NCBI GenBank assembly: GCA_963932465.1
Contig: OZ010800.1
Span: forward strand, 99,095,307-99,159,306
Direction: 5' to 3'
Length of the DNA: 64,000 nucleotides
Origin: Maratus speciosus
Taxonomy: Eukaryota > Arthropoda > Arachnida > Araneae > Salticidae
Position numbers and translations under genes: made by a program. The notes beneath the pieces were generated by a model. That model was not told the DNA's origin and did not search any database. It was given only the letters and a program-made list of their open reading frames with translations. Positions 35,430 to 47,228 of this stretch are shown here, piece by piece (the first letter of the stretch is position 1; every line of letters starts with the position of its first letter).

Positions 35430-35558
35430 CGATACCTAGCTCGGAAAATTTCTCACTATTATATGTTGACAAGGCTACAAACGCAGCACAAGATGGAATA
35501 TTTATCATGAGTCACCGACTTCCATGATCATGTCACCGTAATTTCCATGTATTAATCT

Positions 35559-35695
35559 CTTTATTAAGATTAACGATCGTTTCTTCGCACCAACGGCAAC
35601 ATTTTCAAAATCATTTATGATTTAATTTCTAGATCATAAATGATTTTGAAAATGTCGCTGTTGGTGCGACGAAACAATCGTCAATCCTAATAAAG
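35559..35695. repeat. 63-bp-arm inverted repeat (hairpin)
   Basis: The left arm 35559-35621 (containing CAACGGCAACATTTTCAAAA) is matched inverted by 35633-35695 with a few mismatches. The 11-base loop is TTAATTTCTAG. It lies between the tRNA-like array and the right inverted flank. Confidence 0.9.
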
Positions 35696-35735
35696 ATATT
35701 TTATCACTTATTAGCATTATTTTACTTAATCTGTT

Positions 35736-38700
35736 TATAAGTGATTTTTATACATGTTTTTATGAGACATAAGGCAATCGATTTAATTTCCCTGCAAGGT
35801 TTAAATTACCACCTATTCCCTTTATTTGCTTCATAATTTTAGTTTCAGTAGATTCGGAAAAAGATGGGGGGGGGGGACATATTTTTGCACTACATTTTGG
35901 ACGACAACTCTGAAAATATAATACCTAAAATTAAAAGAAATATGTTTTTGAGTTCAGCATTACGAAATCTTTCTCATAATCCCCCACACGATATACAAAT
36001 AAAAGATTTTTTTTTTTCCAAGTTACTTAATTAGCCACTTTACGTTTTTCCCTAAATATATTTGTGGATGTTTAATAAACTGAAATATATGAGTCAATAT
36101 CTTTATTACTTCCCCCAATTTAAAAATCCCACGTTCCATAGTTTACGAGTAAAATGGTTGTGACAAACGGACAGAGAGAGGAGTGATCTTATAATGGTTC
36201 CGTTTTCGATTTTTAAGTATGGAACCCTAAAAATTAAGATTGTGTTAGATATTATTCACAATTCAAAAACAATTCTAGCATATAACTAAAATGCGTTAAA
36301 ATTTGCCAGATTTCAAATAAATCTAAGTTTCTTATCAAGTATAACACGTTCTAATAACCTTCAAGGAAAACTCAGTAAGAAAGATTAAAAATACCGATTG
36401 TAAATTATATTAAAATAGTCAAAACATAAAGTAAAATCGAAAAAGATCAGCAATATAGAAAAAGCTATATGTGGTTTGCACTCTCTGGTGTGGGTATTTT
36501 CTAAAAATGTACTGGTTTTGTTCAATGTATTTCTTTTTTGATGACCGGGTTCCCTTAGTAATTGAACAGTAATATTTGAATTTACTTACAATTAATTAAC
36601 AAAGATATATACCTATCTACATAGAGAAGACTAGTTTGAACACGGTGCAAAAAATATATAAAATCTGGTAGAAAAAACAGACATCGCAAATCATTTGTAC
36701 GTTTAATAATGACAAAGTCATACCTATGTTTCTTATCAATAAATTAGGGTTTTCGGAAATATTCCAAAGAAAAATCGCCTTTATGATTACTGAATCTACT
36801 TTCGTTTTCTTCTGCTATTATTAATGAAACATTGTAAACGTTACTTAAAAACATAATATTGAATATGCTTCAATTTTCATTTATATATTAGTAATAATTT
36901 TACAATGCATTATTCATACTGCATGTATCTAAATATATTTGTATGTAAAAATTCCAAAAAGGAATATATATTTAATCATCAATACATTATAAATTTAACT
37001 AAATTTCCCGATAAAAAACAACATTATTGCAATAATTATTATATCGTTTAATTATCAATAAAACATTATGTACATATTGGAGAACGCGAAATAGTATTGA
37101 AAAATATATGCATATTTGTTTTTATTATTTTCTGCTCATTAGCAGTACTTTCTTAGATATATAATTTATTTTTAATTCCGTATATTTATTTTCAAATTAT
37201 TTTCTATTTAAAGCTTTAAAAAGTTTATTTTTGTGATAAATAATAACTTTAACTTGATACAAATTCGTAATCCCTTGTATAAACTTCGATATTTCAATTT
37301 CTAAAGCAAACATTTTAAAGAAAATCGTCTCTGTGAAAAATGTGTTAGGAGGGTTTACTCATTTGTTATGTAGGTTCATAAATAATTGATTCTAGGAAAC
37401 GAATTCTATTATTTGGAATTCCATTTTCATTTTCGTTATATGAAAGGAATTTCGTTTTTATTTAGAAAGCTTTCTTGTTAGATCCGAATTTCTTTTTATT
37501 TCTCGACATTATGATAAATTGACAAGACATTTTTTGATAATTTATTACATAAATTGAAATTTTAAGATAAAATACAGAGAAATAAATTTTACTTTGAGAA
37601 TTGCTGTATACGCTTTTCATAATTATATCTTTAAGACATAAACACATTACACACTTACACATGTGCATAAATATGTTTAGATATATTATGCAATGATCAT
37701 ATTATTTGAATGCATTAAAGTATTACAATTATTTTAATATATTAATGTATTAATAATTTAGCATAATTAAAAATACATCACATTATTTAAATTGCCATAC
37801 TATTATTTGACCTGCATTTACATTTATATGTACCTGTCTTCCTTAAGTTAAATAAAACGTTAAATCTAGTACTTTTGGTTCTTAATATATCTAATTTCTG
37901 AACCTGTAATTTTGTGAACAGATATTTTTTATTGGTTTTTGCAGTTACTCTAATAGAGAAATTTTTTAAAAATACCTATACATCTTTTCACGCCTGTTGC
38001 ACAATTTTGCTTAAGCAGCAGGACTTTTTCTATCGTTTCGTGTCCAGTAAAGTTTCATAATTATCATTTTTGTACAGATATCATATTGAGTGTCCTTATA
38101 AGAATTTATGTATTATAGATTACTCTAAAAGCGTAAGCTGGAAAGTAAAAAATATAGAAATCTAGTATTGTTTCCACTTAATAATTTTAATAGTTTTTTT
38201 TTTCTCAAACTAAAAATTAATGATTAAATCCACTTATTTTATTTTAATGTTGTACGTAATACAATTTGATATGAAGTGATACGCAACCCTTGTAACATAC
38301 AATATGGGGTCAAATTGACCCCCTGCTAAGAAAGGGTAATTAAATCTGTCATTTTGAAAGTGCACAGTGCACACGCCATGCAGACACTTCACGATGAATG
38401 TGCCTTCTTTTGTATTGAGTCATAAAATAAAATTGACATTACAGACATGTAAGACAAAATCTCTAAATACATGTAAAACTATGAAGAAATTATTGATATA
38501 AACTATTTTTCTTCTTTAAATTGTTCAATTTTAACATCCGAAGAGTGAATTTTTAAAGATCTTATTATTATCATCATAATGTTAATAATTACATTTTTCC
38601 TATTCGGAACCAATTACACCTGAATACTTTTTTTTACAAAATTATGAAATATTGTATGCTTCTAAAAGAAAACAATATACAAAAATGGCTCAATTCTACG

Positions 38701-39034
38701 TTTATTGTTAAGTTATGGAATAGAGCATGCAAATGTCAGTAAGAACTAAAATTAGATTTTATGCAGCAGAAGCCTGTAAAAATTGTGAAAGAAATTTGTC
38801 TGTATTCTTAATGTAAATCTTGATATAGTGGTTGCCCAAAAAGATTTTGAGCTGACAAAAATATTTTACAATAATGGCGATTCTACGACAGCATTTTAAG
38901 ATAGCTTTCTTTATAAATAATAAAATGCTGTCTAATGCAGCTGTCTGGATGAATGATATTACAGAAAATGTTGATATATTTTCACTGATCATGAACCTAA
39001 GACCCTAAAACCCCCCTCCGTTCAAATGTTAATG

Positions 39035-39092
<58 letters not shown>
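35736..39092. other. Long AT-rich stretch without gene; homopolymer, hairpin and microsatellite
   Basis: An 11-base G run lies near 35866-35876. At 36160-36236 a CGGACAGAGAGAG stretch is followed by a hairpin GGTTCC...GGAACCCTAAAAA, a signature that I associate with 3' ends of arthropod repeats. At 38305 GGGGTCAAATTGACCCC is a 17-base palindrome with no partner found. A TA/TG microsatellite fills about 39031-39092. None of the open frames here has a recognisable motif. Confidence 0.45.
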
Positions 39093-39096
<4 letters not shown>

Positions 39097-39738
39097 ACAT
39101 TATTAGATCTAATTCCGCGATTTCCTTATCTTATTCTAAATTACTACTTTATATTCACCAAATCCTTATCCTTAAATAATCTCTATCGTTAACTCTGTTA
39201 AATTCCCTTTAAGGGGTCTCAGGACTCTTAAAGCTCTAAAATTTTCGAAATTTAAATTTTTTTAGATGTTAAACTTCTATGTTTTCTGAACATTTTGATA
39301 TAATTGTTATCTTGAAATTCCCATTAGAACAGAAGTTATGGCATTTAGAAGTATACTCGCTCAATAGCTGAAGCGGTGTTTCCAAAACTTTGAAGTCATT
39401 TTTCCACAAATGACGTTTTTGGGCATAAAACGCACGATACCTCAAAAACTTCTGAATATTTTTTTCATGAAATTTCCAAAACGTATCTTTCATGTTAAGC
39501 TGTATAAACGGAACATAAAATTTACTTTTTATTGTAAAAAGAAAATATTTTTTTAGGGGGTTATATTGTTGAAATTTTCTAAATTTTGCATTACCTAAAT
39601 ACAACTTTGTATTAAAAATATAAAAAGGCTTTAAATTCAAATATATTTAGGTTCTGTGTAATTATTCTAATCTGAGGTATAAGTAGGCACTAAAATTTTC
39701 TTTCTAGTTGCAAAATTTATTTTGTAATCGTGCGCATA

Positions 39739-41073
39739 CACTGTAAAAAAAATGGTAACGTTCCATGTAAAATCCAGGAAAGTTTCGCCTTTTCTCAGGT
39801 TTTCAGAATAATTTAGCTCTTTCCTGTGAAATTCTGGTTTTCTTATCTGAAACGTTCCTGACACAAAAGTTGGAAACAGCAAAACGCTGTGGCCGCCATT
39901 TATTATTTTTTTGCTATAATCCGTTGCTCGCGCGCGAGTGTCGAAAAAGAATTCCTTAAATGAATGTAAAAAAATCAATATGGAATGCAAATAAATCAAT
40001 AGACGACATAATCCTTTACGTCTCTATTGTCAAGACACTTCAGATGAAAATACAATACCTCCGTGACATCGCTAAGAGATTATCTCTCGTACTTGTCTGT
40101 GGAATTTTTAAGGAGCAGACCGTGTAAAAAAAATACACCTATTATTTGGATCTCCATTAACCAGGGGACCATCAAACATGATTCTCACCGATTTTGATTA
40201 ATTTAAAGTAAGTTTTAGAGTTCTTATCTCTAATTATTCTTGTGAAAGGATTTCTTCAAATGGGACTTAGATTTTCAGAAATTAGATGCCGAGGTTTAGC
40301 ATACGTTTCAAATACCCATTAGTTTGCAGCTCTCAACGTGTCTTTCGTGGTGTGGACGCAGAAAGCTCGCACGCCACCCGTACGGCCTGAGTTCGATGCT
40401 ACCTCTGGACTTTTTTTTTTTTTTAAATTAATTTTATATTTTAACACTTTATTACAATTTGATTTAAATTTGATATATATTTGACACTTTGAATTGCTGC
40501 AAATTTGAATTTTTTTTTTTTTATTTTCGGAAAAAATATACAATTACGTTTAGGTTTTTTTTTTTTCATGAAAATTTATATGTATTTTATCTAACTTGTA
40601 AACTAACATAATTACTAACGAAAATCCAAAATATTTTATGTCTAGATTTTTTTTCTAATTATTATTTACATTTATATATTTTTATATTTTAAGCAAAGTT
40701 CAGAAACAATATATCATATTTATATTTACTTTATCGAATTTTAACTGAAAATTTATTTTTTCGTGTAAATTATAAATAATAATTTTGATGTCAATTTCAA
40801 AATATTTTTTTCATTCTAACAAATAATGATAATGAAGCGAAAATTGTCAACTGGAAATGTAAAAATCGTCTGCGGATCCCGTATGCTGTAATGTTTTGCT
40901 GTCAACAGAAATATACCTGGTATTTCGCAGGAAACTTACTGGCATTTCTGTAGAAAATTTTTAACATATACAGTAAAGTTCCAGTCATTTTCAAGAAATG
41001 TTTCTTGGAAATAATGGGCAACTCAGCTGCCCATTTTTTCCCAGGAACGTTGCGGAATTTTTTTTTTACAGTG
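39739..41073. mobile_element. TA-flanked 1335-bp element nested in the TTAA element
   Basis: It begins CACTGTAAAAAAAATGGTAA and ends with the inverse of CACTGTAAAAAAAAAATTCC; GGTAACGTTCC and GGAACGTTGC extend the inverted match. TA lies just outside each end (39737-39738 and 41074-41075). Copy B of the TTAA element reads straight through GCGCATAATCTGTTATG at this point, which is the empty site with one TA. There is no transposase frame. A tRNA-like module lies near the middle. The superfamily is unknown to me; the CACTGT end recalls the MITE at 17902. Confidence 0.88.
40330..40412 (+). other. tRNA-like module inside the TA-flanked element
   Basis: TGGTGTGGACGCAGAAAGC is A-box-like and CTGAGTTCGATGCTACC contains a B-box-like GAGTTCGAT core, about 45 bp apart. 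A weak anticodon-type stem (CGCAC/GTACG) lies between. It is followed by a T run at 40412, which could act as a Pol III terminator. This is probably a captured tRNA-derived sequence. Confidence 0.45.
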
Positions 41074-42174
41074 TAAGCTGTTATGCCGATTTTCTGTTCG
41101 TCAAATGTCTGACAGTTTGAAGTACCCTGTAAATGCTAATTCTGCATCTTTCAATTTTTCAAATATTTGAAACGAAAGAACATACTTGTATCTTTCATTC
41201 CCATTTAAAATTGTGTCTTAATATCAAATACACTTTCAGATATTAAATGTTGAAAATGGTGGATGGAAAATGTTGAAATGGAAAAAAAAAGTTAAGAGTC
41301 CTGAGACCCCTTAATGTAATGTCTCACTTGTCTAAATCGCTTAAATATTACGCTTTTAGTATTCTTAAATTAAATGTTCCATTTCCGCGCTTTTTACTTT
41401 CGAGATTATTCTTTTAGCTTCCATTTTTACTTTCCCGCGCATTTCTGAGGTTATACTTTTTTCCTTAAAATTCATCCACTTGCTCGGTCCGCACTCTTTA
41501 TATGACGTGAAATTCTTAATTATTCATTGGTTGAGAGCGCGATCTACGTCATATTTGTATCCTTAGATTGGAGAAACAAAAAGTCGATACTCGCTGTGTT
41601 TCAGCAATATTTGTCGTATTTATACTTTGATAACTTACCTTGTCACCGTCTGATATTTTCTATTATCTATAATTGCTTACCCATGATTAAATACTACATA
41701 GAGATGGCTTCATTTAAATTGAATTGGTGGAAACTGCACCACCGAAAGTTCTTTAAATAAAACCCTGCGTTAAATTACGCATTGTCTCAATTATTCCGGA
41801 GAAACCTATACTGGATATATGTGTTACCTGGCCTACCACTCGATGACTGCAACTACCTTCCAATATCCACGTTGATTTACTACGAAACATTCTATTTCAG
41901 CTTACTTTACAACGAAACATTGTATTTCAGCTTAATCTAATGTACGGCTTCCAGATTGATTATTCATCGATTATGACATCGATGAACCACACTTTCAAAT
42001 CGACATATAACATAATATCGTTATATTAGTCGACAGGATGAGAAACGTTATATTAGTCGACGAGGATTCAACTCCACTTGTGATTCTATTAATTTCAACA
42101 TTGCACTACTGGTAACTTAACAACCAGTTATTCCATTCACAAGAAAAACCTTCCAATGTTAGAATAATCTAACA

Positions 42175-42982
42175 TTTAGCCGAGCAGGATTCGACTACTA
42201 CGTACGCCACTCTAAGCATTTTCCAGGTCAAGATTTTGCAGCTTGAACGCTTTTCCGAGCATCTAGACAGCATGAATTCGAAACAACATGAATGTCAACC
42301 CAAAAAGTCTCAACCAACTTACGACGGTCACCAGGAAGAAGCACACTATAGATAAAACCTCTAACATCAATATAAAAAAGAACAACAAACATAAGATGTT
42401 GCTACTTACCCAATAAAGACAGCATTCAGCATTACGTAAGTCACTTTTAAAAAAAATGATCTCTTTTTGTGATGAAAAAAAAAAAAATTATGTTTATTCT
42501 TTTTTATTGCCTAACTTATTTTATTTTATTTTATTTTATTATTTATTCGAAATGAGATGTTTTTATTTTACTGACAAATTATATGAGCATTAAAATGACA
42601 TGTGTTTTATTAACTTACGTAATTGGAAACAACTGTGTTTATTTATACATATTTTCAAAAGCTTACGAGTATTTAAATGATAGAATATTTTAATATTCTG
42701 AAATTTATTAATGTTGTTTTAATTTATTATTTATTATGAGATTTTTATTATTATTTTTATATTTCTCTTAAGCAATATGATAGAGATTTTGAGGTATATT
42801 TTGTAATACTTTTACGATCTGGAAGTAAAGTTAGATACTCTAGTTTTATTATGTGGAAAAAAAAGAAAAATGATTGAAATTAGTATTGTATCTTTTGACC
42901 CCGATTTGGGAATGAACATTCAACAATGGATAACATACTTTGATAATTCTTACATCAAACAAAATGATACTAATGAACAAAA
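42175..42982 (+). other. Internal region of the LTR element with PBS-like start
   Basis: Directly after the left LTR comes TTTAGCCGAGCAGGATTCGA. From the TAG onward it is complementary to a tRNA 3' end with CCA if one G-to-A change is allowed, so it is a candidate primer-binding site. A 27-codon frame starting MNSKQHE follows at about 42271. The rest is AT-rich with ATTTT repeats near 42520. No gag, protease or pol motif is visible. Confidence 0.5.
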
Positions 42983-43934
42983 TGTTGCATTATGAGATGT
43001 AATTCCGCGATTTCCTTATCTTATTCTAAATTACTACTTTATATTCCTTAAATCCTTATCCTTAAATAATCCCTATCGTTAACTCTGTTAAATTCTCTCT
43101 AATTTAATATCTCACTTGTCTAAATCGCTTAAATATTACGCTTTTAGTATTCTTAAATTAAATGTTCTATTTCCGCGCTTTTTTCTTTCGAGAATATTCT
43201 TTTAGCTTCCATTAATACATTCCCGCGCATTTCTGAGGTTGTGCTTTTCCCTTCAAATTCATCCGCTTGCTCTGTCCGCACTCTTTATATGACGTGACAT
43301 TCTTAATTATTCATAGGTTGAGAGCGCGATCTACGTCATATTTGTATCCTTACATTGGAGGAACAAAAAGTCGATACTCGCTGTGTTTCAGCAGATTTTG
43401 TCGTATTACTTCATTGATAACTTCCCCTGGTCGCCGTCTGATATTTTCTATTATCTATAATTGCTTACTCATGATTAAATACTACGTAGCGATGGCTTGA
43501 TTTAAATTGAATTGTTGGAAACTGCACCGCCGAAAGTTCTTTAAATAAAACCCTGAGTTAAATTACGCATTGTCTCAATTATTCCGGAGAAACCTACACT
43601 CGATAAATGCGTTACCTGGCCTACCACTCGATGACTGCAACTACCTTCCAATATCCCTGTTGATTTACTACGAAACATTATATTTCAGCTTAATCTAATG
43701 TACGGCTTCCAGCTTGATTATTCATCTATTATGACATCGAAGCTAACCACACTTTCGAATCACCATATAACGTAATATCGTTATATTATTCAATAGGATG
43801 AGAAAAGTTATATTAGTCGACGAGGATTGAACTCTACCTGTTATTCTATTAATTTCAACGTTGCAGTACTGGTAAAATAACAACCAGTTATTCCGTTCGC
43901 AAGAAAAACCTTCCAATGTTATAATAATCTAACA
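42983..43934 (+). repeat. Right LTR, uninterrupted
   Basis: It is 952 bp long. It provides the empty-site sequence for the TTAA element in the left LTR. It runs directly into a CA microsatellite at 43935. Confidence 0.8.
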
Positions 43935-43956
43935 CACACACACACACATATATATG

Positions 43957-44018
<62 letters not shown>

Positions 44019-44020
44019 CA
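43935..44020. repeat. CA/TA compound microsatellite
   Basis: CACACA and TATATA tracts alternate directly after the right LTR. The matching TA/TG tract lies directly before the left LTR. Confidence 0.9.
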
Positions 44021-46773
44021 TATCTCTCTATTCTAAAAAAAGTAACTACCGCTGTCACCTCCGCCGCCGCCGGTTTTGAATTTTTTGTGACCGGAGGTCT
44101 TTCTTCGTTAATATTAAGAAAAATAATGCATACAAAAATATGAAAATCAGTAGTATTATACAGAAATGTTTGATAAACACGCTGATGCTGACAGTTTTCA
44201 AATCGAAGAATTATTTTAAGAGATATTTAATGCTATATTTGGTCAAAATCGGTCCACTAAAAAAGTTTTATAGGAGCAAAAACTATTAATGGGAATTTAA
44301 TCATTTTTAGAACATTTTATACGTTTGAAATTCCCGGTTTGGAGACTGTATTTCTCTTTTTAATTGGACTCATTTTTTGAGGTTTTATTTCTATTTTAAA
44401 TTCAAATTTTCAGCATTTCTAGAGATATTTTTTACTGATTTTAGAAAGTAATATTAATTTTAACTGTTGCCAACTGTATAAACAGCGCAGACAATAATGT
44501 TTGCTTCAAAAAAAATATTTATATGTGTAAATAAATTGAAAATTTATTTACACGTGACTATTATAAAAAGAAAAAAAACATTTGGAATTAGAATTAAATA
44601 ATTATCTACAAAAAGCAGCTATATTTACACGTGAATTTTAATAGAGAAAGGAAATTGTAAAATAATAAATTCATTTACATGCGTTAGAAGTCTTAAATAA
44701 GAGAAATTACGTCATATTTACGTCACATTACAGTTATTACAAAAAATGAACACAAAATAATATTGCAAAACTGTTTAAATTTCGAAATTGCGCTAGACAT
44801 TTATTTGATATTGTGACGGGATACGTTTCAACTATTTTTGTGAGGAAAGCGCAAATAATATTTAATTTCTAACAAAAGTATTTTCATGTGAATATTAAAA
44901 AGAGAAATAATAGTTTGGTCAAACTTACGTCAGATTAAAAACGATTAACTTAAAATGTCTTATTTAAACGAACTTTCTTTTCGCTTTGTTAAAAAACACC
45001 GGAAGACAAAGACTCTGTTTACTTAATTCCTTTTATATTAGCTTATTTCGAAATGTTTAATTTAGTTTACTTAATCAAAGACGAAAACAGTGATTGTATC
45101 TTTGGTAATACTTAGTTATCGCGTCGACCAAACATCTAACATTCGTCAAACTATCTATATTATAAAGGACAAACATATCTGTGCGTAACGCATACGTCAT
45201 TTTGCGAATGGCAACACTTTGAAATTTGAAATAAAATTTTGGTTTTGCATTTTCTCTACTGCAAATTTTTAAACTTCTATGCATCACACATTTTAACTTT
45301 TTACACCGTCATATATAAGGAAAAAAATTCTCTTTTAAATGCTATTTGTTTGAAAGCTGTATCTCAATTTGTTTTTGAGATATTAATTTTTTTGTAGTTT
45401 TTAATACAAATTTTGTAATTGTGGCAACTGAAGTACTCCATTTATATTGAAAGTAAAGGGAAAATATTCATGGTTTATTATTTTTATTCATTATATCCTT
45501 ATTCATGCCATTTTCACATTACAAATAAAAATAACTTTTTTATAATTTTTGAACAGAGAATGATGTCAGACATTAAATAAAACACGCATTCTTCTTCATA
45601 AATCAGCTACATTTTAAATATTTTTACATTACGCTGATAAATGAGTTTGAGGCGCTAGGCAAAATGATTCACTGAGTAAAAATGATATATTTAAAACAAA
45701 ACGATCATTTTTTTTGATAAAACTATATATTTGACCAGTACTATAAATGGCGAATACTATGACAACTAAAGTCAAATTTCTGAATTTTTTTTTCGCGGGT
45801 ACTAAGATTAGAACTTAAGGTTTGTGCGAATGTTCACATGAAAAGTTGTATCGGACAAACGTGACTTTAACTTTGGAAATGCATTCATTAATAATCTATT
45901 CTTTTGCGCGTCAAAATACTTTCAAATTGTGAATTTGAGTGGTGCGTATGTAAATTACGAGAATGTGAAAATAACGTACAGTTTAAATTTTATGGGGGAA
46001 AATTTTATGATGTGACAAACTGAAATAGTTTTTACTGATTTTTCATCCCGTATAAAAACAAACATAAGAGCTCCATCGATAACTTCATCATAATTACTCA
46101 TCTTGATTACGTAAACTAATACAGTTTAATTTTTCAATAATTTAAGCAGTTGAAGTTTGTAGAAATAATATTTTGGTAATCTTGGGTTTAAAATATTATT
46201 TGTTTTAAGGTTTTAAGAGTTAGACAACCAATGTAAGATGATTTTTTTGTTGTAATTATTTTTGTAGGTTTATTATAATTTCGATCTGACAGTTCCTTTC
46301 AAACATTTTAGTACGTCGAATTTCGACGGGTTGCAACTCGTAAGTCTAAATACCAATAATGGTTGATCGTAAATGTCCCAGTAACTTGACTTTAAGCACG
46401 TTACACGTGTCTACGTCATCAAGTTATTTTTATTTCGACATTTTATTTGTATTTTTATTAATGTTGCACTAATTTATTTGTTCTTTCGTTATTTAAAATA
46501 AAAATTACGTCAATTTGTATAATTTGGCGTTTTTTATAATTTGGCGAAATTGATCGACGGGATAATCAAGTAGTACCGCAGCGGATTTGGCCATAAAATT
46601 CCCCAATCAAAGAGAAATTAATAAAAATCCGTTTATAGGGAGATCGCCACTGTTTTTTAAATTATAATTCAATCTTCCGAAATCTTTTTAAAGCCGATCA
46701 AATTAGCGTAATTTTAGAGTCTGCTGTGTCTGAACGGGGGTTGACGGACCTAGCTCGTAGGGGGCCGAACCCC

Positions 46774-46814
<41 letters not shown>

Positions 46815-47145
46815 TTATTTATTTATTTATTTATTTATAGCAATCTTCTAAATATTATACGCTTAGATCTTGGCTGCAATAGCGCATAATCTTTGTGTAT
46901 TATCTATATGATTTCTACTCAGGAGTTGTCGGATACCTATATAAGGAAATTCCATTACTTTTTTCATTCTTATCATCGCATCGATTCATTTAATGATTTT
47001 ATCCAATCTAGTTATGTATGTTATGTATTTTCTATTATGTTTTTGGTATCCATTCAGTGTGTTTGGGGTACTGTATTGTTGTAAATTCATTCATACTATC
47101 ATAATTATTGATGGTGGCCAGTAATGTTTAATTAATGGTTATATC

Positions 47146-47146
<1 letters not shown>
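44021..47146. other. AT-rich stretch without gene
   Basis: No frame with a recognisable motif was found. Small features are a CCGCCGCCGCCGG tract at about 44060, the palindrome CGTCGAATTTCGACG at about 46314, and TA plus TTTA microsatellites at about 46777-46840. Confidence 0.4.

Positions 47147-47221
<75 letters not shown>
47147..47221. repeat. TA microsatellite
   Basis: An almost pure (TA)n tract of about 75 bp immediately before the LTR-like repeat that starts at 47222. Confidence 0.95.

Positions 47222-47228
<7 letters not shown>

Larger units (their letters stand above)
34637..35520 (-). repeat. Three-unit 328-bp tandem array with tRNA-like cores
   Basis: The unit start TACAAATGAAAATCAAATTT and the tRNA-like cores (34703, 35031, 35359) repeat every 328 bp. 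The units are almost identical, so the array is much younger than the related array at 2.5-3.3 kb. Read on the minus strand, the region around the core aligns with that array: a CCATCT.GTGCTGCG block, then TAGCCTT.CC.AC.TATA, then AGTGAGA, then the tRNA-like core, then TTTTTCACTA.GTTGG. Confidence 0.93.
34586..35735. mobile_element. 1.15-kb block bounded by inverted repeats and holding three tRNA-like units
   Basis: The left flank AGATTAAGTAAAATAATGCT (from about 34587) continues for about 45 bp to ATATCTTTATTA and is repeated inverted at about 35688-35733. Between these lie the 328-bp tandem array (34637-35520) and, next to the right flank, a near-perfect hairpin (35559-35695). The arrangement resembles a foldback or MITE-like element that captured or grew out of a tRNA-bearing repeat. 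No target duplication is visible. Confidence 0.65.
39213..41310. mobile_element. TTAA-flanked DNA element, copy A (2.1 kb, itself interrupted)
   Basis: TIRs GGGGTCTCAGGACTCTTAA face each other at both ends, and TTAA is present outside each (39209-39212 and 41311-41314). The right LTR of the host element gives the empty site, with CTAA at the target and otherwise matching flanks base by base. Removing the TA-flanked element inside leaves about 0.76 kb, matching copy B at 54084-54835 in length and sequence. TTAA duplication suggests a piggyBac-like source, though the GGGG start is not the usual CCC of that superfamily. Neither copy codes for a transposase. Confidence 0.9.
39093..42174 (+). repeat. 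Left LTR, interrupted
   Basis: It matches the right LTR from AATTCCGCGATTTCCTTATC through TTCCAATGTTAKAATAATCT. The match is broken only by the TTAA-flanked insertion at 39213-41310. Open frames 41527-41760 here and 43267-43500 in the right LTR are the same non-coding LTR sequence. Confidence 0.8.
39093..43934 (+). mobile_element. Non-autonomous LTR retrotransposon, left LTR split by nested elements
   Basis: Two direct repeats of about 0.95-0.98 kb (39093-42174 minus a nested insertion, and 42983-43934) begin TGTTRCATTA and end TCTAACA, that is TG...CA with a four-base inverted end (TGTT/AACA). They flank an internal region of only about 808 bp. That region has no pol motif, so the element is non-autonomous or internally deleted. 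It sits in microsatellite DNA: TA/TG on the left and CA/TA on the right, which hides any target duplication. Strand is assumed from the position of a primer-binding-site-like sequence. Confidence 0.75.

Noticed and set aside
38300..38325. GGGGTCAAATTGACCCC as a transposon end
   Set aside because: A perfect palindrome, but I found no matching second end or target duplication.
38759..40543. Minus-strand frames of 77-123 codons
   Set aside because: 38759-38992 has no motif. The others fall in the TTAA and TA-flanked elements, and copy B of the TTAA element does not keep the frame.
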